A stretch of 64,000 nt of DNA from Acidobacteria bacterium RIFCSPLOWO2_12_FULL_68_19 (GCA_001767525.1 MELF01000039.1:55825-119824); one strand, 5' to 3'. Positions 50,016 through 58,511 are shown, numbered from the stretch's first letter. Notes: generated by a model from the sequence alone, not told the origin. A program made the numbers and translations.

Positions 50016-51244
50016 GTCGTGGGCGGCCGCGGCAGCGTGTACGATGTGCGCGACCAGACCTGCGAGCCCTCGCGCTTGGTCTTCACCTCGATACGCCGGG
50101 TTCGCTTGAGCGGGTCCGGGTTGTTCGAGTAGTACCCGAGCACGTAGTAATCGCTCGTCTCCGCGTCGATCCGCTTGAGCGCGCGGTCGAAGTCGTTCTG
50201 GTTGACGACGGCTATGCCGCCGGTCTGCTCGGCGAGCACGCGCAGGCTGTCCTGCGTCTCCCGGACGTGCTCTTGCCACTCCTGGGTCTCTACCTGCTGA
50301 TCCAGGTCGGGGCCGGCGACCAGGCCCCGCGGGTCGATCGTGTAGAAGGTGGCGTTGGCGCGGTTGGCGGCGCGCGTCAGCTCCGCCAGCTCACGGACGA
50401 GATCCGCCTCGGCGAACTGCTGTCCCTGCATCCGAGGGTTCGTGAACGGATCGAGATCCGCGTCCTCCACGCCGGACCCGAACATTTCCGCCTGGTACTT
50501 GAGGCGCGACGTCACGAACGGATTGAAGTCGTAGCCGCTGCTGATGTAGATGACCGCCTTCCGCCGGTTCCGCAACTGCTCGAGGTTCTTCATCAACTGA
50601 TACGCCGTCGAGAACGCGACGTGCGCCCGGTAGCGCAGCTCCGCGGGTCCCTGGGACGTCTGCACCGTCTTGATGATGTCTTCGGGGCGCAGGCCCCCGC
50701 CGGTGACGCGGCTGACCGCCGCTTCGAGCACCTGGCGATCGTAGGTGAGCTGCTCCGAGATCGACGAGGTGCCCGTCGAAACGATGCCGAACATGTCGCC
50801 CTCGTGGACCAGGTTGCGCAGCATGCGCTGCATCAGATCGCGGGTCCGCGGTGTCAGCCGGAAATCGAGGTGCAGGTCGTCGATGAAGATCAGGAAGACG
50901 CGCCCCGCGGCGTCGTTGGTCGGTCGCGCCGCCGGCAGGATGATCCCTTCCTGCACCGGCGCGGGCGGCGGCGCCTGCACGTTGAACACGCGACCGCCGT
51001 GCGTCAGCACGAGCGACACCAGATCTTGTTTGACGCCGTCCTCGTACACCTCGAACTCATCGACCTTCAAGTCGGACACAAACTGCGCGGTCCGCGAGTC
51101 GCGGACGATCACGTCGGTCGTGACCAGATCGACCGAGACGCGGAAGGTCGGCTGCTGGGAGTTCTGCTGCTCGGCCGAGGGCGCTCCCGTGGTCACGGCG
51201 AGCGCAAGTACCACCGTCGCCAGACACTTAGCGGGCTTTCGCAT
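50009..51244 (-). CDS. VWFA-related Acidobacterial-type exported protein
   Basis: 411 residues from ATG MRKPAKCLATVVLALAVTTG, a signal peptide. The mature part has FRVSVDLVTTDVIVRDSRTAQFVSDLKVDEFEVYEDGVKQDLV, then a von Willebrand A-like fold with VFLIFIDDLHLDF (DxxxS-like metal site, here DDLHLDF) and VIYISSGYDFN, and a C-terminal half ending YYVLGYYSNNPD. This is the family called VWFA-related domain of Acidobacteria, whose function is unknown. Consensus TATAAT stands 6 nt before the ATG. Confidence 0.9.
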   Translation of the reverse strand: MRKPAKCLATVVLALAVTTGAPSAEQQNSQQPTFRVSVDLVTTDVIVRDSRTAQFVSDLKVDEFEVYEDGVKQDLVSLVLTHGGRVFNVQAPPPAPVQEGIILPAARPTNDAAGRVFLIFIDDLHLDFRLTPRTRDLMQRMLRNLVHEGDMFGIVSTGTSSISEQLTYDRQVLEAAVSRVTGGGLRPEDIIKTVQTSQGPAELRYRAHVAFSTAYQLMKNLEQLRNRRKAVIYISSGYDFNPFVTSRLKYQAEMFGSGVEDADLDPFTNPRMQGQQFAEADLVRELAELTRAANRANATFYTIDPRGLVAGPDLDQQVETQEWQEHVRETQDSLRVLAEQTGGIAVVNQNDFDRALKRIDAETSDYYVLGYYSNNPDPLKRTRRIEVKTKREGSQVWSRTSYTLPRPPTTQ

Positions 51245-51250
51245 AGGCGG

Positions 51251-51256
51251 ATTATA
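51251..51256 (-). promoter_or_regulatory. TATAAT 6 nt before the VWA gene start
   Basis: On the minus strand, TATAAT is followed by CCGCCT and the ATG. No Shine-Dalgarno is present, so a leaderless transcript is expected. Confidence 0.55.
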
Positions 51257-51293
51257 GCAGCCTGCCAACCTCCAACTCCCAATCTCCAAGCTC

Positions 51294-51342
51294 CCGCTAC
51301 CGGCTACCCGCTACCGGCTACCGGCTAGCGCCTACCGACTAA
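51294..51342. repeat. heptanucleotide tandem array, seven units of CNNCTAC
   Basis: ccgctac-cggctac-ccgctac-cggctac-cggctag-cgcctac-cgactaa, ending inside the rpiB -10 box (51340-51345). It is preceded by a looser CCAACTCC-like stretch (51265-51290). Confidence 0.85.
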
Positions 51343-51351
51343 GATAGCCCC

Positions 51352-51813
51352 ATGCGTATCGCCCTGGCGGCCGACCATGCCGGATTCGAGATGAAACGCG
51401 ACCTGGCCGTGTCACTCCGGGACGACGGCCACGACGTGCTCGACCTCGGGACTCACTCGACGGCCGCCGTCGATTACCCCGACTGCGCCGCGTCGGTGGC
51501 GGCGGCGCTCGGCGACGGCCGCGCCGAGCGCGGCATCATCGTCTGCGGCAGCGGCGCCGGCGCGTCGATTGCCGCGAACAAGTTCGCCGGAATCCGCGCC
51601 GCCGTGTGCCACGACACCTACACGGCGAAGCAGGCGGTCGAGCACGACGACATGAACGTGCTCTGCCTCGGCGCACGCGTCGTCGGTCCGGCGCTGGCGC
51701 GCGACCTCGCGGCCGCCTTCCTCGGCGCCAGGTTCTCCAGCGAGGAGCGCCACCGGCGACGACTGGCCAAGATTCTCGCGATCGAGGCACAGTTCCTGCG
51801 CCCCGGGCGGTAG
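51352..51813 (+). CDS. rpiB: ribose-5-phosphate isomerase B
   Basis: 153 residues. MRIALAADHAGFEMKRDLAVSL, DYPDCAASVAAAL, GIIVCGSGAGASIAANKFAGIRAAVCHD and DDMNVLCLGARVVG are the landmarks of RpiB, including the active-site Cys (VCGSGAG) and the His-Asp/Asn region. It interconverts ribose-5- and ribulose-5-phosphate. TAAGAT 6 nt before the ATG suggests a leaderless mRNA. Next gene pgl is 17 bp away, giving a small pentose-phosphate operon. Confidence 0.95.
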   Translation: MRIALAADHAGFEMKRDLAVSLRDDGHDVLDLGTHSTAAVDYPDCAASVAAALGDGRAERGIIVCGSGAGASIAANKFAGIRAAVCHDTYTAKQAVEHDDMNVLCLGARVVGPALARDLAAAFLGARFSSEERHRRRLAKILAIEAQFLRPGR

Positions 51814-51830
51814 CGGCTCGCCCTCCCGAC

Positions 51831-52601
51831 ATGCCGCTCGTGGCAGTCCGCGCGGATGAGGACGCGGTCGCGGCGTTCGCGGCCGAGCGCGTCACTGCGC
51901 TCGTCGAGCAGGCGCTGGCCGCTCGCGGCGCGGCGCTCGTTTGCCTGACCGGCGGACGCACGCCGCAGCGTCTCTACGAGATGCTCGCCGACGGCGACCG
52001 TCCGTGGCGGACGCGTATCGACTGGGAACGGGTGCATCTGTTCTGGGGCGACGAACGGCACGTGCCCCCCGACCATCCCGACAGCAACTTCGGCATGGCG
52101 GCCCGCGCCCTCGTCGGGCGCGCGCCGATTCCTCCCGCCCAGGTGCACCGGGTCCGCGCTGAACTTCCGGATGCGACGGCGGCCGCCGTCGACTACCGGG
52201 CGGCAATCGAAGCCGGCTTCGCCGCGGCTGGCCGCGCCGGTGCCCTCTTCGACGCGATGCTGCTCGGCCTGGGCGAAGACGCGCACGTCGCGTCCCTCTT
52301 TCCCGGGGACCCTCTCTTGACTGGCAGGCTCGACGATCGCGACGCGCGTGTCGCCGCCGTTCGGGTCGCCCGTCTGGGTGCGTGGCGCATCACGCTCACG
52401 CCACGTGCGCTCCTCGACGCGCGCGCCATCGTCGTGATCGTGGCCGGCGCTGGCAAAGCCGAGGCCGTGCGTGCCGCGCTCGATCTGCCGGATGACGTGC
52501 TGCGGTGGCCGGCGCACCTGCTCCGCGCCGCCGACGACCGCGTGGAGTGGATCATGGATGCCGCTGCTGCCGCTCGGCGGCCCGCCGCGCCGCACGAGTG
52601 A
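51831..52601 (+). CDS. pgl: 6-phosphogluconolactonase
   Basis: 256 residues from ATG MPLVAVRADEDAVAAFAAE; the longer ORF-track form starts inside rpiB. SugI/DevB-type marks are LVCLTGGRTPQRLYEML, IDWERVHLFWGDERHVPPDHPDSNFGMA and ALFDAMLLGLGEDAHVASLFPG. It hydrolyses 6-phosphogluconolactone in the oxidative pentose-phosphate pathway. Its 3' end overlaps the convergent VTT gene by 50 bp. Confidence 0.94.
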   Translation: MPLVAVRADEDAVAAFAAERVTALVEQALAARGAALVCLTGGRTPQRLYEMLADGDRPWRTRIDWERVHLFWGDERHVPPDHPDSNFGMAARALVGRAPIPPAQVHRVRAELPDATAAAVDYRAAIEAGFAAAGRAGALFDAMLLGLGEDAHVASLFPGDPLLTGRLDDRDARVAAVRVARLGAWRITLTPRALLDARAIVVIVAGAGKAEAVRAALDLPDDVLRWPAHLLRAADDRVEWIMDAAAAARRPAAPHE

Positions 52602-53166
52602 TCATGGTGGTGGACACCACAATCGCGACGAGCCCCGTCACGAGGAGCACGTAGTACTCGGGACCTCGCGGCGGCGACACGCCCGCGGCCAGCGCCGCGA
52701 CGTCGCCGACGACCTTGCCGTAGTACGTGTACATGACGATCGCCGGAATCATCCCAACGAGCGCCGTCAGGAAGTCCACGTACCGCACACCGCTCAGCGC
52801 CAGCGCGTAATTGAGCGGCGTATACGGGACGAGCGGCGACAGGCGCAACAGGAACATCATCCACAGCCCGTTGTCCACGATGGCGGCGCGCGCCGCGGCC
52901 ACGTGCCGGTTCCCCGTGATGCGCCCCATCCATCGCGAGCGCGAAAACGGCGACACCAGCCCGTACACGGCCGAGGCGCCGAGCGACGCCGCGACGAACA
53001 CGATCACGCTGCCGCGCCACACCCCGAACATCGCGCCCGCCGCCACGGTGAGGAAGAAGGCCGGCGCGAGCGTGAGCGCGGCGACGATGTAGATCAGGAC
53101 GAACAGGACGGGCGCCCACGGCCCGAGGTCCGTCAGCCTGAGCACCGCCGGCGCGAGCCAGTCCAT
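52552..53166 (-). CDS. VTT-domain (DedA/TVP38) membrane protein
   Basis: 204 residues from ATG MDWLAPAVLRLTDLG, overlapping the upstream stop by 4 bp. Helices near 18-55 (APVLFVLIYIVAALTLAPAFFLTVAAGAMFG), then VFVAASLGASAVYGLVSPFSRSR and LWMMFLLRLSPLVPYTPLNYALALSGVRYVDFLTALVGMIPA, carry the VTT scramblase-like fold. Such proteins take part in membrane lipid or polyprenyl-phosphate handling. A C-terminal helix ends at an arginine-rich tail. Confidence 0.88.
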   Translation of the reverse strand: MDWLAPAVLRLTDLGPWAPVLFVLIYIVAALTLAPAFFLTVAAGAMFGVWRGSVIVFVAASLGASAVYGLVSPFSRSRWMGRITGNRHVAAARAAIVDNGLWMMFLLRLSPLVPYTPLNYALALSGVRYVDFLTALVGMIPAIVMYTYYGKVVGDVAALAAGVSPPRGPEYYVLLVTGLVAIVVSTTMITRAARRAAERQQRHP

Positions 53167-53846
53167 CAACCGGAGGTCGCGGGCGGTTCGGCCGATGGCG
53201 CGGCCGCGCGGTTCGACGCCCGCCGCGACCGCCGGCGCCGCCGCGAGAAGACCCGCGAAAGTCGTTCGAGCGCCTCGGCCGCGTGCTCGAGCCCCGCCGC
53301 GATCTGATCCGCGTCGGTCCACGCGGCCGGATTCAACCGTTCGGCGAGCGCCGTGAGCGCCTCCAGGCGAACGGGATCGGTCGTCCGGAGCGGAATCCGT
53401 CCGCGAATGAGAGGGTACCACTGCCCCAGAAAGGCGATTTGCTCATCCGGCGTCGCTCCCTCGACCGCGGAGGGAATCGGCGGGTGCGAAGGCCGCGCTG
53501 CCGGTGCGACGTCAGGTGTCGCGCCGTCGGCGGCTGCGGGGCCGGGCTGCGGCGCCGCGGCGGCGGCGTCCTCCGCGCGGCGCTTGCGACGCCGCGGCTC
53601 GGGCGCGCTCTCAACGAACTGCCGATTGGCGACGACCGACTTCCAGTCGAACGCGATGCCGGGATGCCGTGCCTCGATGTCGTCCAGCACGTCTGGCGCG
53701 AGCGCCTCCCGCCCCACGCGCACGCCGCCGGGCGTGCGAAACACGTAGAGAATGCGCGACCGCTGGCGGTTCCCTTCGGGGTACCAGTGCATCAGGTACG
53801 TGGTCTCATACCCACGCTTGTCGCGGATCACGCGCAGGAAGGGCAC
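53166..53846 (-). CDS. hypothetical protein with N-terminal conserved domain and low-complexity linker
   Basis: 226 residues. The N-terminal ~75 residues (MPFLRVIRDKRGYETTYLMHWYPEGNRQRSRILYVFRTPGG) look like a compact beta-rich domain, then a basic KRRAEDAAAAAPQPG linker, and a C-terminal helical part (LEALTALAERLNPAAW..AAGLEHAAEALERLSRV) with an Arg-rich tail. No known family. The linker encodes PSAVEG, the hallmark of a short repeat. It overlaps the VTT gene by ATGA and starts 3 bp after the next unknown gene. Confidence 0.7.
   Translation of the reverse strand: MPFLRVIRDKRGYETTYLMHWYPEGNRQRSRILYVFRTPGGVRVGREALAPDVLDDIEARHPGIAFDWKSVVANRQFVESAPEPRRRKRRAEDAAAAAPQPGPAAADGATPDVAPAARPSHPPIPSAVEGATPDEQIAFLGQWYPLIRGRIPLRTTDPVRLEALTALAERLNPAAWTDADQIAAGLEHAAEALERLSRVFSRRRRRSRRASNRAAAPSAEPPATSG
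53457..53475. repeat. PSAVEG-type palindrome inside the unknown gene
   Basis: TCCCTCGACCGCGGAGGGA, 6-bp arms TCCCTC/GAGGGA, encoding IPSAVEG on the minus strand in the proline-rich linker. The encoded motif is related to the CPELVEG-type repeat in mnmA. Confidence 0.45.
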
Positions 53847-53849
53847 GGG

Positions 53850-54470
53850 CTACTTGCGCTTCTGCCGGGAGCGGCGTGACGTGCTCTTGCGTGCGGCGCC
53901 TTTCTTGGGCCCCGTGCCGCGCGACGCCGCCACGGTTCGCCGCCGTGGCCTCCCGGCGTGGGAGCGGCCCGCCGCGGCCGGACGCCGGGCCGACCTCGTC
54001 CGGGCGCGTCCCGAAGCGGCCCGTCTCTTGTCCTCGGACGTGCGCGAAGACCGCTGCACGAGCGTGAAGCGCATCTGATCGCCGACCGCGTGAAAGGCCC
54101 ACAGCTCGGCCACCGGGATCTGAAGATCTCCGCACAAACGCTTCGCGACGTCGATGCTGGCGGCTGGCACGTACAGGTGAAACGGAACGCGCTGCCGGGC
54201 GAATGCCGCCCACTGCGACATCGCCTCGAGGTTGTTGACTGACTCCGCCGTTTCCACCTCCACGACACCGCGCAGTTTCCGCCCGCGTTCCTGAGCCTGA
54301 AGAACGAGGTCCGGGTACCAGGGCAACTGCCCCACCGTGATAGGAGCGATCTGCTCGCTTCCAGGGTTGATGGCGACCTCGAATTTTCTCCTGTATTTCG
54401 CCTGCAGCAGGCGAACGACCCGATCGTGCTCGAGTTGCTCTCGAACGGGTCGGAGCAGGATTGGGCTCAA
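53850..54470 (-). CDS. hypothetical protein, possible PD-(D/E)XK-like fold with basic tail
   Basis: 206 residues from a TTG with GGGAGG 5 nt upstream. In the first 140 residues PWYPDLVLQAQ..KLRGVVEVETAESV resembles the D...ExE core of restriction-endonuclease-like folds, though the usual lysine is replaced by Thr and the reading is tentative. From residue 145 the sequence becomes Lys/Arg/Ala-rich (about 60 residues), probably DNA or RNA binding. It precedes the unknown gene at 53166 by 3 bp, so the two likely act together. Confidence 0.65.
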   Translation of the reverse strand: MSPILLRPVREQLEHDRVVRLLQAKYRRKFEVAINPGSEQIAPITVGQLPWYPDLVLQAQERGRKLRGVVEVETAESVNNLEAMSQWAAFARQRVPFHLYVPAASIDVAKRLCGDLQIPVAELWAFHAVGDQMRFTLVQRSSRTSEDKRRAASGRARTRSARRPAAAGRSHAGRPRRRTVAASRGTGPKKGAARKSTSRRSRQKRK

Positions 54471-54528
54471 CGAAACCTCCCGAGTCGGCGCAAACCGGCT
54501 GAATATAGCATGAGACGGGCGTACCGCC

Positions 54529-54557
54529 TTGACGACTGATCACGTCGGTCCCACAAT
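54529..54557 (+). promoter_or_regulatory. promoter of the response regulator gene
   Basis: TTGACG, 17-nt spacer, CACAAT, then GGGCC and the GTG start. The spacing predicts initiation at or within a base or two of the start codon. Confidence 0.6.
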
Positions 54558-54562
54558 GGGCC

Positions 54563-54952
54563 GTGCCCTCCGGAAACGGCACTACCCCTTCTCGTGTGCT
54601 CATCGTCGACGACGACGTGAGCGTGACGGACACATTTTCGCGAATGCTTCGCCTCGAAGGATTCGAGGTGTGGGCGGCGCTCTCGGCCGATGAGGGACTG
54701 AGCCTCGCGCAGGCGCATCGGCCGCACGCCATCATCCTCGACCTGCGGATGCCGCTCACGAGCGGCCTCCAGTTCCTGCGCGCCATCCGGGCGATTCCCG
54801 GTCTCACCAATACGCCGGTCGCGATTGTGACGGGCGACTACTACCTCGACGAGACGCAGGCCTCCGAGATTCAGGAGCTTGGCGCCGAGCTCCGCTACAA
54901 GCCGCTCTGGCTGGAAGAGCTGGTCACGCTCGCGCGCGAGCTGCTCGGCTGA
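54563..54952 (+). CDS. single-domain response regulator
   Basis: 129 residues, receiver domain only. VLIVDDDVSVTDTFSRMLRLEGF (acidic pair), HAIILDLRMPLTSGL (phosphoacceptor Asp near residue 60), VAIVTGD (Thr) and LRYKPLWLEEL (Lys) complete the site. No output domain, so it must act by protein contact or as a phosphate shuttle. No histidine kinase lies in the window. The gene stops 5 bp before hemE and is probably co-transcribed with the heme genes. Confidence 0.94.
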   Translation: MPSGNGTTPSRVLIVDDDVSVTDTFSRMLRLEGFEVWAALSADEGLSLAQAHRPHAIILDLRMPLTSGLQFLRAIRAIPGLTNTPVAIVTGDYYLDETQASEIQELGAELRYKPLWLEELVTLARELLG

Positions 54953-54957
54953 CGCGC

Positions 54958-55992
54958 GTGGCGAACCTCCGCTTTCTCGAGGCATGCCGGCGCCAACCGG
55001 TGGACGCGACGCCCGTCTGGTTCATGCGCCAGGCCGGGCGCTACATGGCCGAGTACCGGGCCTTGCGCGAGGAACACTCGCTGCTCGAGATTTGCCGGAC
55101 GCCCGAGCTGGCCGCTGAAGTCACGCTCCAGCCCATCCGCCGCATCGAGGTCGATGCGGCGATCCTCTTCTCCGACCTGCTGCTGCCGCTCGAGCCGATG
55201 GGACTCCCCTTCGACTTCGTCAAGGGCGAGGGCCCGCAGCTCGAGCGGCCGATCGGCTCGCCGGCCGACATCGACCGCCTGCGAACCTTCGAGCCGCGGG
55301 CGGCGCTCGCGCCCGTGCTCGACGCGATCAAGCTGGTGCAGCGGGAGCTGGCGGGACGCGTTCCGCTCATCGGCTTCGTGGGCGCGCCGTTCACCCTGGC
55401 GTCGTACGCCATCGAAGGCGGCCATTCGAGCAATTTCGCCCGGACCAAGGCGTTGATGTACGGTCATCCGGAGGCGTGGCACCGCCTCTCGGAGCGCCTG
55501 GCGGCGGCCGCCGCCGAGTACCTCGTGGCGCAGATCGAAGCCGGCGTCGATGCGGTCCAGATCTTCGACTCGTGGGTCGGCGTGCTGAGCCAGGCCGACT
55601 ACCGCGAGTTCGCGCTGCCGCACACGCGGCGCATCTTCGACGCGGTCGGCCGCCGGGTGCCCACCATCCACTTCGGCACCGGCACCGCCGTCATCCTGGG
55701 CGAGCTGCGGGAGGCGGGCGGCGACGTCATTGGCGTCGACTGGCGGATCCCGATTGACGTGGCGTGGGAGCGTATCGGTCTCGATCGCGGAGTTCAGGGA
55801 AATCTCGACCCGACGGTGCTGCTCGGTCCGACCGAGCGGATGTTCAGCCAGGTCGACGACATCCTGGCGCGCGTCGGCGGGCGCCCCGGACACGTCTTCA
55901 ACCTCGGGCACGGCATCCTGCCGATGACGCCGGTCGAGCACGTCCAGATGCTCGCGCAGTACGTCCACAGCGCATCGCGGCGGGCGAGATGA
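54958..55992 (+). CDS. hemE: uroporphyrinogen decarboxylase
   Basis: 344 residues from GTG (VANLRFLEACRRQPVDATPVWFMRQAGRYMAEYR, the URO-D signature). Further marks are ILFSDLLLPLEPMGL, GFVGAPFTLASYAIEGGHSSNF (second signature), IFDSWVGVLSQADYREF and NLGHGILPMTPVEHVQ. It decarboxylates uroporphyrinogen III to coproporphyrinogen III in heme synthesis. The protoporphyrinogen oxidase gene follows by 7 bp; hemH, often between them, is absent. Confidence 0.96.
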   Translation: MANLRFLEACRRQPVDATPVWFMRQAGRYMAEYRALREEHSLLEICRTPELAAEVTLQPIRRIEVDAAILFSDLLLPLEPMGLPFDFVKGEGPQLERPIGSPADIDRLRTFEPRAALAPVLDAIKLVQRELAGRVPLIGFVGAPFTLASYAIEGGHSSNFARTKALMYGHPEAWHRLSERLAAAAAEYLVAQIEAGVDAVQIFDSWVGVLSQADYREFALPHTRRIFDAVGRRVPTIHFGTGTAVILGELREAGGDVIGVDWRIPIDVAWERIGLDRGVQGNLDPTVLLGPTERMFSQVDDILARVGGRPGHVFNLGHGILPMTPVEHVQMLAQYVHSASRRAR

Positions 55993-55999
55993 ACCCGCC

Positions 56000-57370
56000 A
56001 TGACCGACAGGCTCAAGGATGTGGTCGTCGTCGGCGGCGGGATTGCGGGGCTCGCCGCCGCCTACGAACTGCGGCGGCGCGGCATCGACGTCGAACTCCT
56101 CGAGGCGGCGCCGCGGACGGGCGGCGTCATCGTCACCGATCGGATCGATGGCTGGGTGATCGACGGCGGTCCCGACGCGCTGCTCGTCCAGAAGCCGGCC
56201 GCAATCGATCTCTGCCGGGAGCTCGGGCTTGCTGACCGGCTGGTGCCAACGCTGCTCCCACGCAGCGCCTACGTGCTCCGCGACGGCCGTCTTCGCCGGC
56301 TCGCGGAGGGTTCCCTCCTCGGCTTCCCCATCAGCGTCACGGCTCTGGCCGCCTCATCGCTCTTTACGTGGCCGGGCAGGCTCCGGATGGCGTGCGAGAT
56401 CGCGATCCCGCGAGCGGAGGTCGATGACGAGTCGATTGCCTCCTTCGTCCGGAGGCGATTCGGCGAGGAAGCGGCGGCCTATCTCGCCGAGCCGCTCCTC
56501 GCCGGCATTCATGCCGGCGACGCCGAGCGGCTGTCGATGCGGACGCTGTTTCCTCGGCTGCTCGACGCGGAGCAGCGCACCGGAAGCGTCTTGCGGTCGC
56601 TGCGCGCGCGGCGCGTGCGGCCCTCGCCGGGCGGCGCATTCCTGTCGCTCCCGGGCGGCATGAGCGAGCTCGTCGATGCGGTCTCCGCGGCGCTGGGCGC
56701 CGACTGCGTACGGTTGTCGACGCGCGCCACCGCAGTCGCCCGGGAGGACGTCCTCATCGTCGAGTGCCCGCCGGCCACGCTGCGCGCGCGCGCGGTGGTT
56801 CTCGCGGTGCCGGCGTGGGCGGCTGCGGAGCTGGTGCGCCGCTTCGACGCGACGCTGGCGGGACTCTGCGACCGGGTGCCCTACGCCTCGACCGCCACGG
56901 TGGCGCTCGGCTACCGGCGCGACCAGATCCGCCACCCGTTGGACGGGAGCGGATTCGTGGTGCCGCGGGTAGAACAGGTCCCGCTCCTTGCGGCGACCTG
57001 GGTGACCTCCAAATGGCCCGGACGGGCCCCGGCCGGTCACGCACTCCTCCGGGCGTTCTTCGGCGGCGGACGCGACCCTCACCGCGTCGAACGGCCGGAC
57101 GAGGAGCTCGTCGCCACCGCCCGGAACGTACTCGGCCAGGTACTCGAGATCACCGGCGACCCGGGTCTCACGCGGGTCTACCGCTTTCCGCGCCAGGCTC
57201 CGCAGTACGAGGTGGGCCACCTGCAGCGCGTTGCCGCCATCGAACAGCGGGCGGCATCGATTCCCGGGCTGTTCCTGGCGGGCAGCGGCTTCCGCGCGAC
57301 CGGGATTCCGGACTGCGTTGCCGATGGGCGCGCCGCTGGCGCGCGGGCGGCGGAGTACGTGGGAACGTAG
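56000..57370 (+). CDS. hemY: protoporphyrinogen/coproporphyrinogen oxidase (HemY/HemG class)
   Basis: 456 residues. VVVVGGGIAGLAAAYELRRRGIDVELLEAAPRTGGVI binds FAD; WVIDGGPDALLVQKP, AAYLAEPLLAGIHAGDAERLSMRTLFPRL and SLPGGMSELVDAV are usual for HemY, and GLFLAGSGFRATGIPDCVADGRAAGARAAE near the C-terminus completes the FAD site. It oxidises protoporphyrinogen IX or coproporphyrinogen III, depending on the branch used. Second gene of the heme pair. Confidence 0.94.
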   Translation: MTDRLKDVVVVGGGIAGLAAAYELRRRGIDVELLEAAPRTGGVIVTDRIDGWVIDGGPDALLVQKPAAIDLCRELGLADRLVPTLLPRSAYVLRDGRLRRLAEGSLLGFPISVTALAASSLFTWPGRLRMACEIAIPRAEVDDESIASFVRRRFGEEAAAYLAEPLLAGIHAGDAERLSMRTLFPRLLDAEQRTGSVLRSLRARRVRPSPGGAFLSLPGGMSELVDAVSAALGADCVRLSTRATAVAREDVLIVECPPATLRARAVVLAVPAWAAAELVRRFDATLAGLCDRVPYASTATVALGYRRDQIRHPLDGSGFVVPRVEQVPLLAATWVTSKWPGRAPAGHALLRAFFGGGRDPHRVERPDEELVATARNVLGQVLEITGDPGLTRVYRFPRQAPQYEVGHLQRVAAIEQRAASIPGLFLAGSGFRATGIPDCVADGRAAGARAAEYVGT

Positions 57371-57452
57371 ACTCGCAGTATGGGCGCCAGACCTGCACGA
57401 CTCCCGTCGCGACACGTCGCTGAACGAGACAGCGGACATTCGTCGTTCCCCG

Positions 57453-57597
57453 TCGAGCCGGTTCCAGATGTTCCGGCGAGGACGAGCCAGAAACCTCCGA
57501 CCAGTGAACCGCGAACCCGCGAACCGACCGTGAACACGAACCGAGCACCACGCACCGAGAAGCGTGAACGACTGAGCCATGAATAGTGCGGGGTAGG
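57453..57597. repeat. 145-bp dispersed repeat, copy A (upstream of arginase)
   Basis: Starts TCGAGCCGGTTC and ends ...GAATAGTGCGGGGTAGG. Compared with copy B (58631-58775) I count about 16 mismatches in 145 positions. It lies in the hemY-arginase spacer and ends 6 bp before the arginase ATG. Confidence 0.85.
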
Positions 57598-57602
57598 ACA
57601 CC

Positions 57603-58511
57603 ATGAAACCGGTTCACATCATCGGCGTGCCGCTCGACCTCGGCGCCGGCCGCCGCGGCGTCGACATGGGCCCTTCGGCCCTGCGGATCGCCGGCATGGG
57701 CGATCAGATCGCGGCGCTGGGGCGCACCGTCGTCGACAAGGGGGACCTGCCCGCCCCGATTCCCGAAACGCAGCGCCCGGCCGACACGCGCAAGAAGTAC
57801 GCGAAGGACATCGCACGAGTCTGCCACAAGCTCTTCGACCTGGCGCTCAAGTCGCTCGATGCAGGCGCCCTGCCGCTCGTCCTGGGCGGCGACCACAGCC
57901 TCGCCGCGGGATCGGTCGCCTCCAGCGCCGCCTGGGTACGGCGTACGTGCTCGCGGCCGCTCGGCCTCCTCTGGATCGACGCCCATGGCGACATGAACAC
58001 CCCCGACACGACGACGAGCGGGAACGTACACGGGATGCCGCTGGCGGCGCTGCTCGGCAACGAACCGGCCGAGCTCGCCTCGATCGGCTTCTCGCCGTCC
58101 GTGCTGCCGCAGCACACCGTGCTCGTCGGCATCCGCAACCTCGACGAGCGGGAGAAGGAGCGGATCCGCCAGTCCGGCGTCCACGTCTTCACGATGAAGG
58201 ACATCGATCGCGACGGCATCGCGTCGGTCGCCGAGCGGGCCCTCGCGCTCGCGGCCGACGGGACCGGCGGCATCCACGTCTCGTTCGACATGGACGTGTG
58301 CGACCCGTCGTTCGCACCGGGCGTCGGCACCCCCGTCAAGGGCGGGCTCGACTACCGCGAGGCGCACATGGTGATGGAAATGGTGGCCGATTCGCGCCGG
58401 CTCGTGGCACTCGACCTGGCGGAGATCAACCCGACGCTCGACCTGCGCAACACGACGGCCGAATTCGCCACGGAGCTGGCGCTATCGGCGTTCGGAAAGG
58501 GGATCCTCTAG
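57603..58511 (+). CDS. rocF: arginase
   Basis: 302 residues, ureohydrolase family. Metal motifs are [13 protein letters not shown] (GGDHS), [14 protein letters not shown] (DAHxD, Gly in place of Ala), and [21 protein letters not shown] (SFDxDxxDP). N-terminal [26 protein letters not shown] and the spacing favour arginase over agmatinase; it would release urea and ornithine from arginine. The gene is bracketed by two copies of a 145-bp repeat. No other arginine-pathway genes are near. Confidence 0.93.
   Translation: MKPVHIIGVPLDLGAGRRGVDMGPSALRIAGMGDQIAALGRTVVDKGDLPAPIPETQRPADTRKKYAKDIARVCHKLFDLALKSLDAGALPLVLGGDHSLAAGSVASSAAWVRRTCSRPLGLLWIDAHGDMNTPDTTTSGNVHGMPLAALLGNEPAELASIGFSPSVLPQHTVLVGIRNLDEREKERIRQSGVHVFTMKDIDRDGIASVAERALALAADGTGGIHVSFDMDVCDPSFAPGVGTPVKGGLDYREAHMVMEMVADSRRLVALDLAEINPTLDLRNTTAEFATELALSAFGKGIL

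Noticed and set aside
57371-57602. Small protein genes suggested by ORFs around the 145-bp repeats
   Set aside because: The frames read the repeat itself (for example SFTLLGARCSV) and occur in both copies in different lengths; no start signals.
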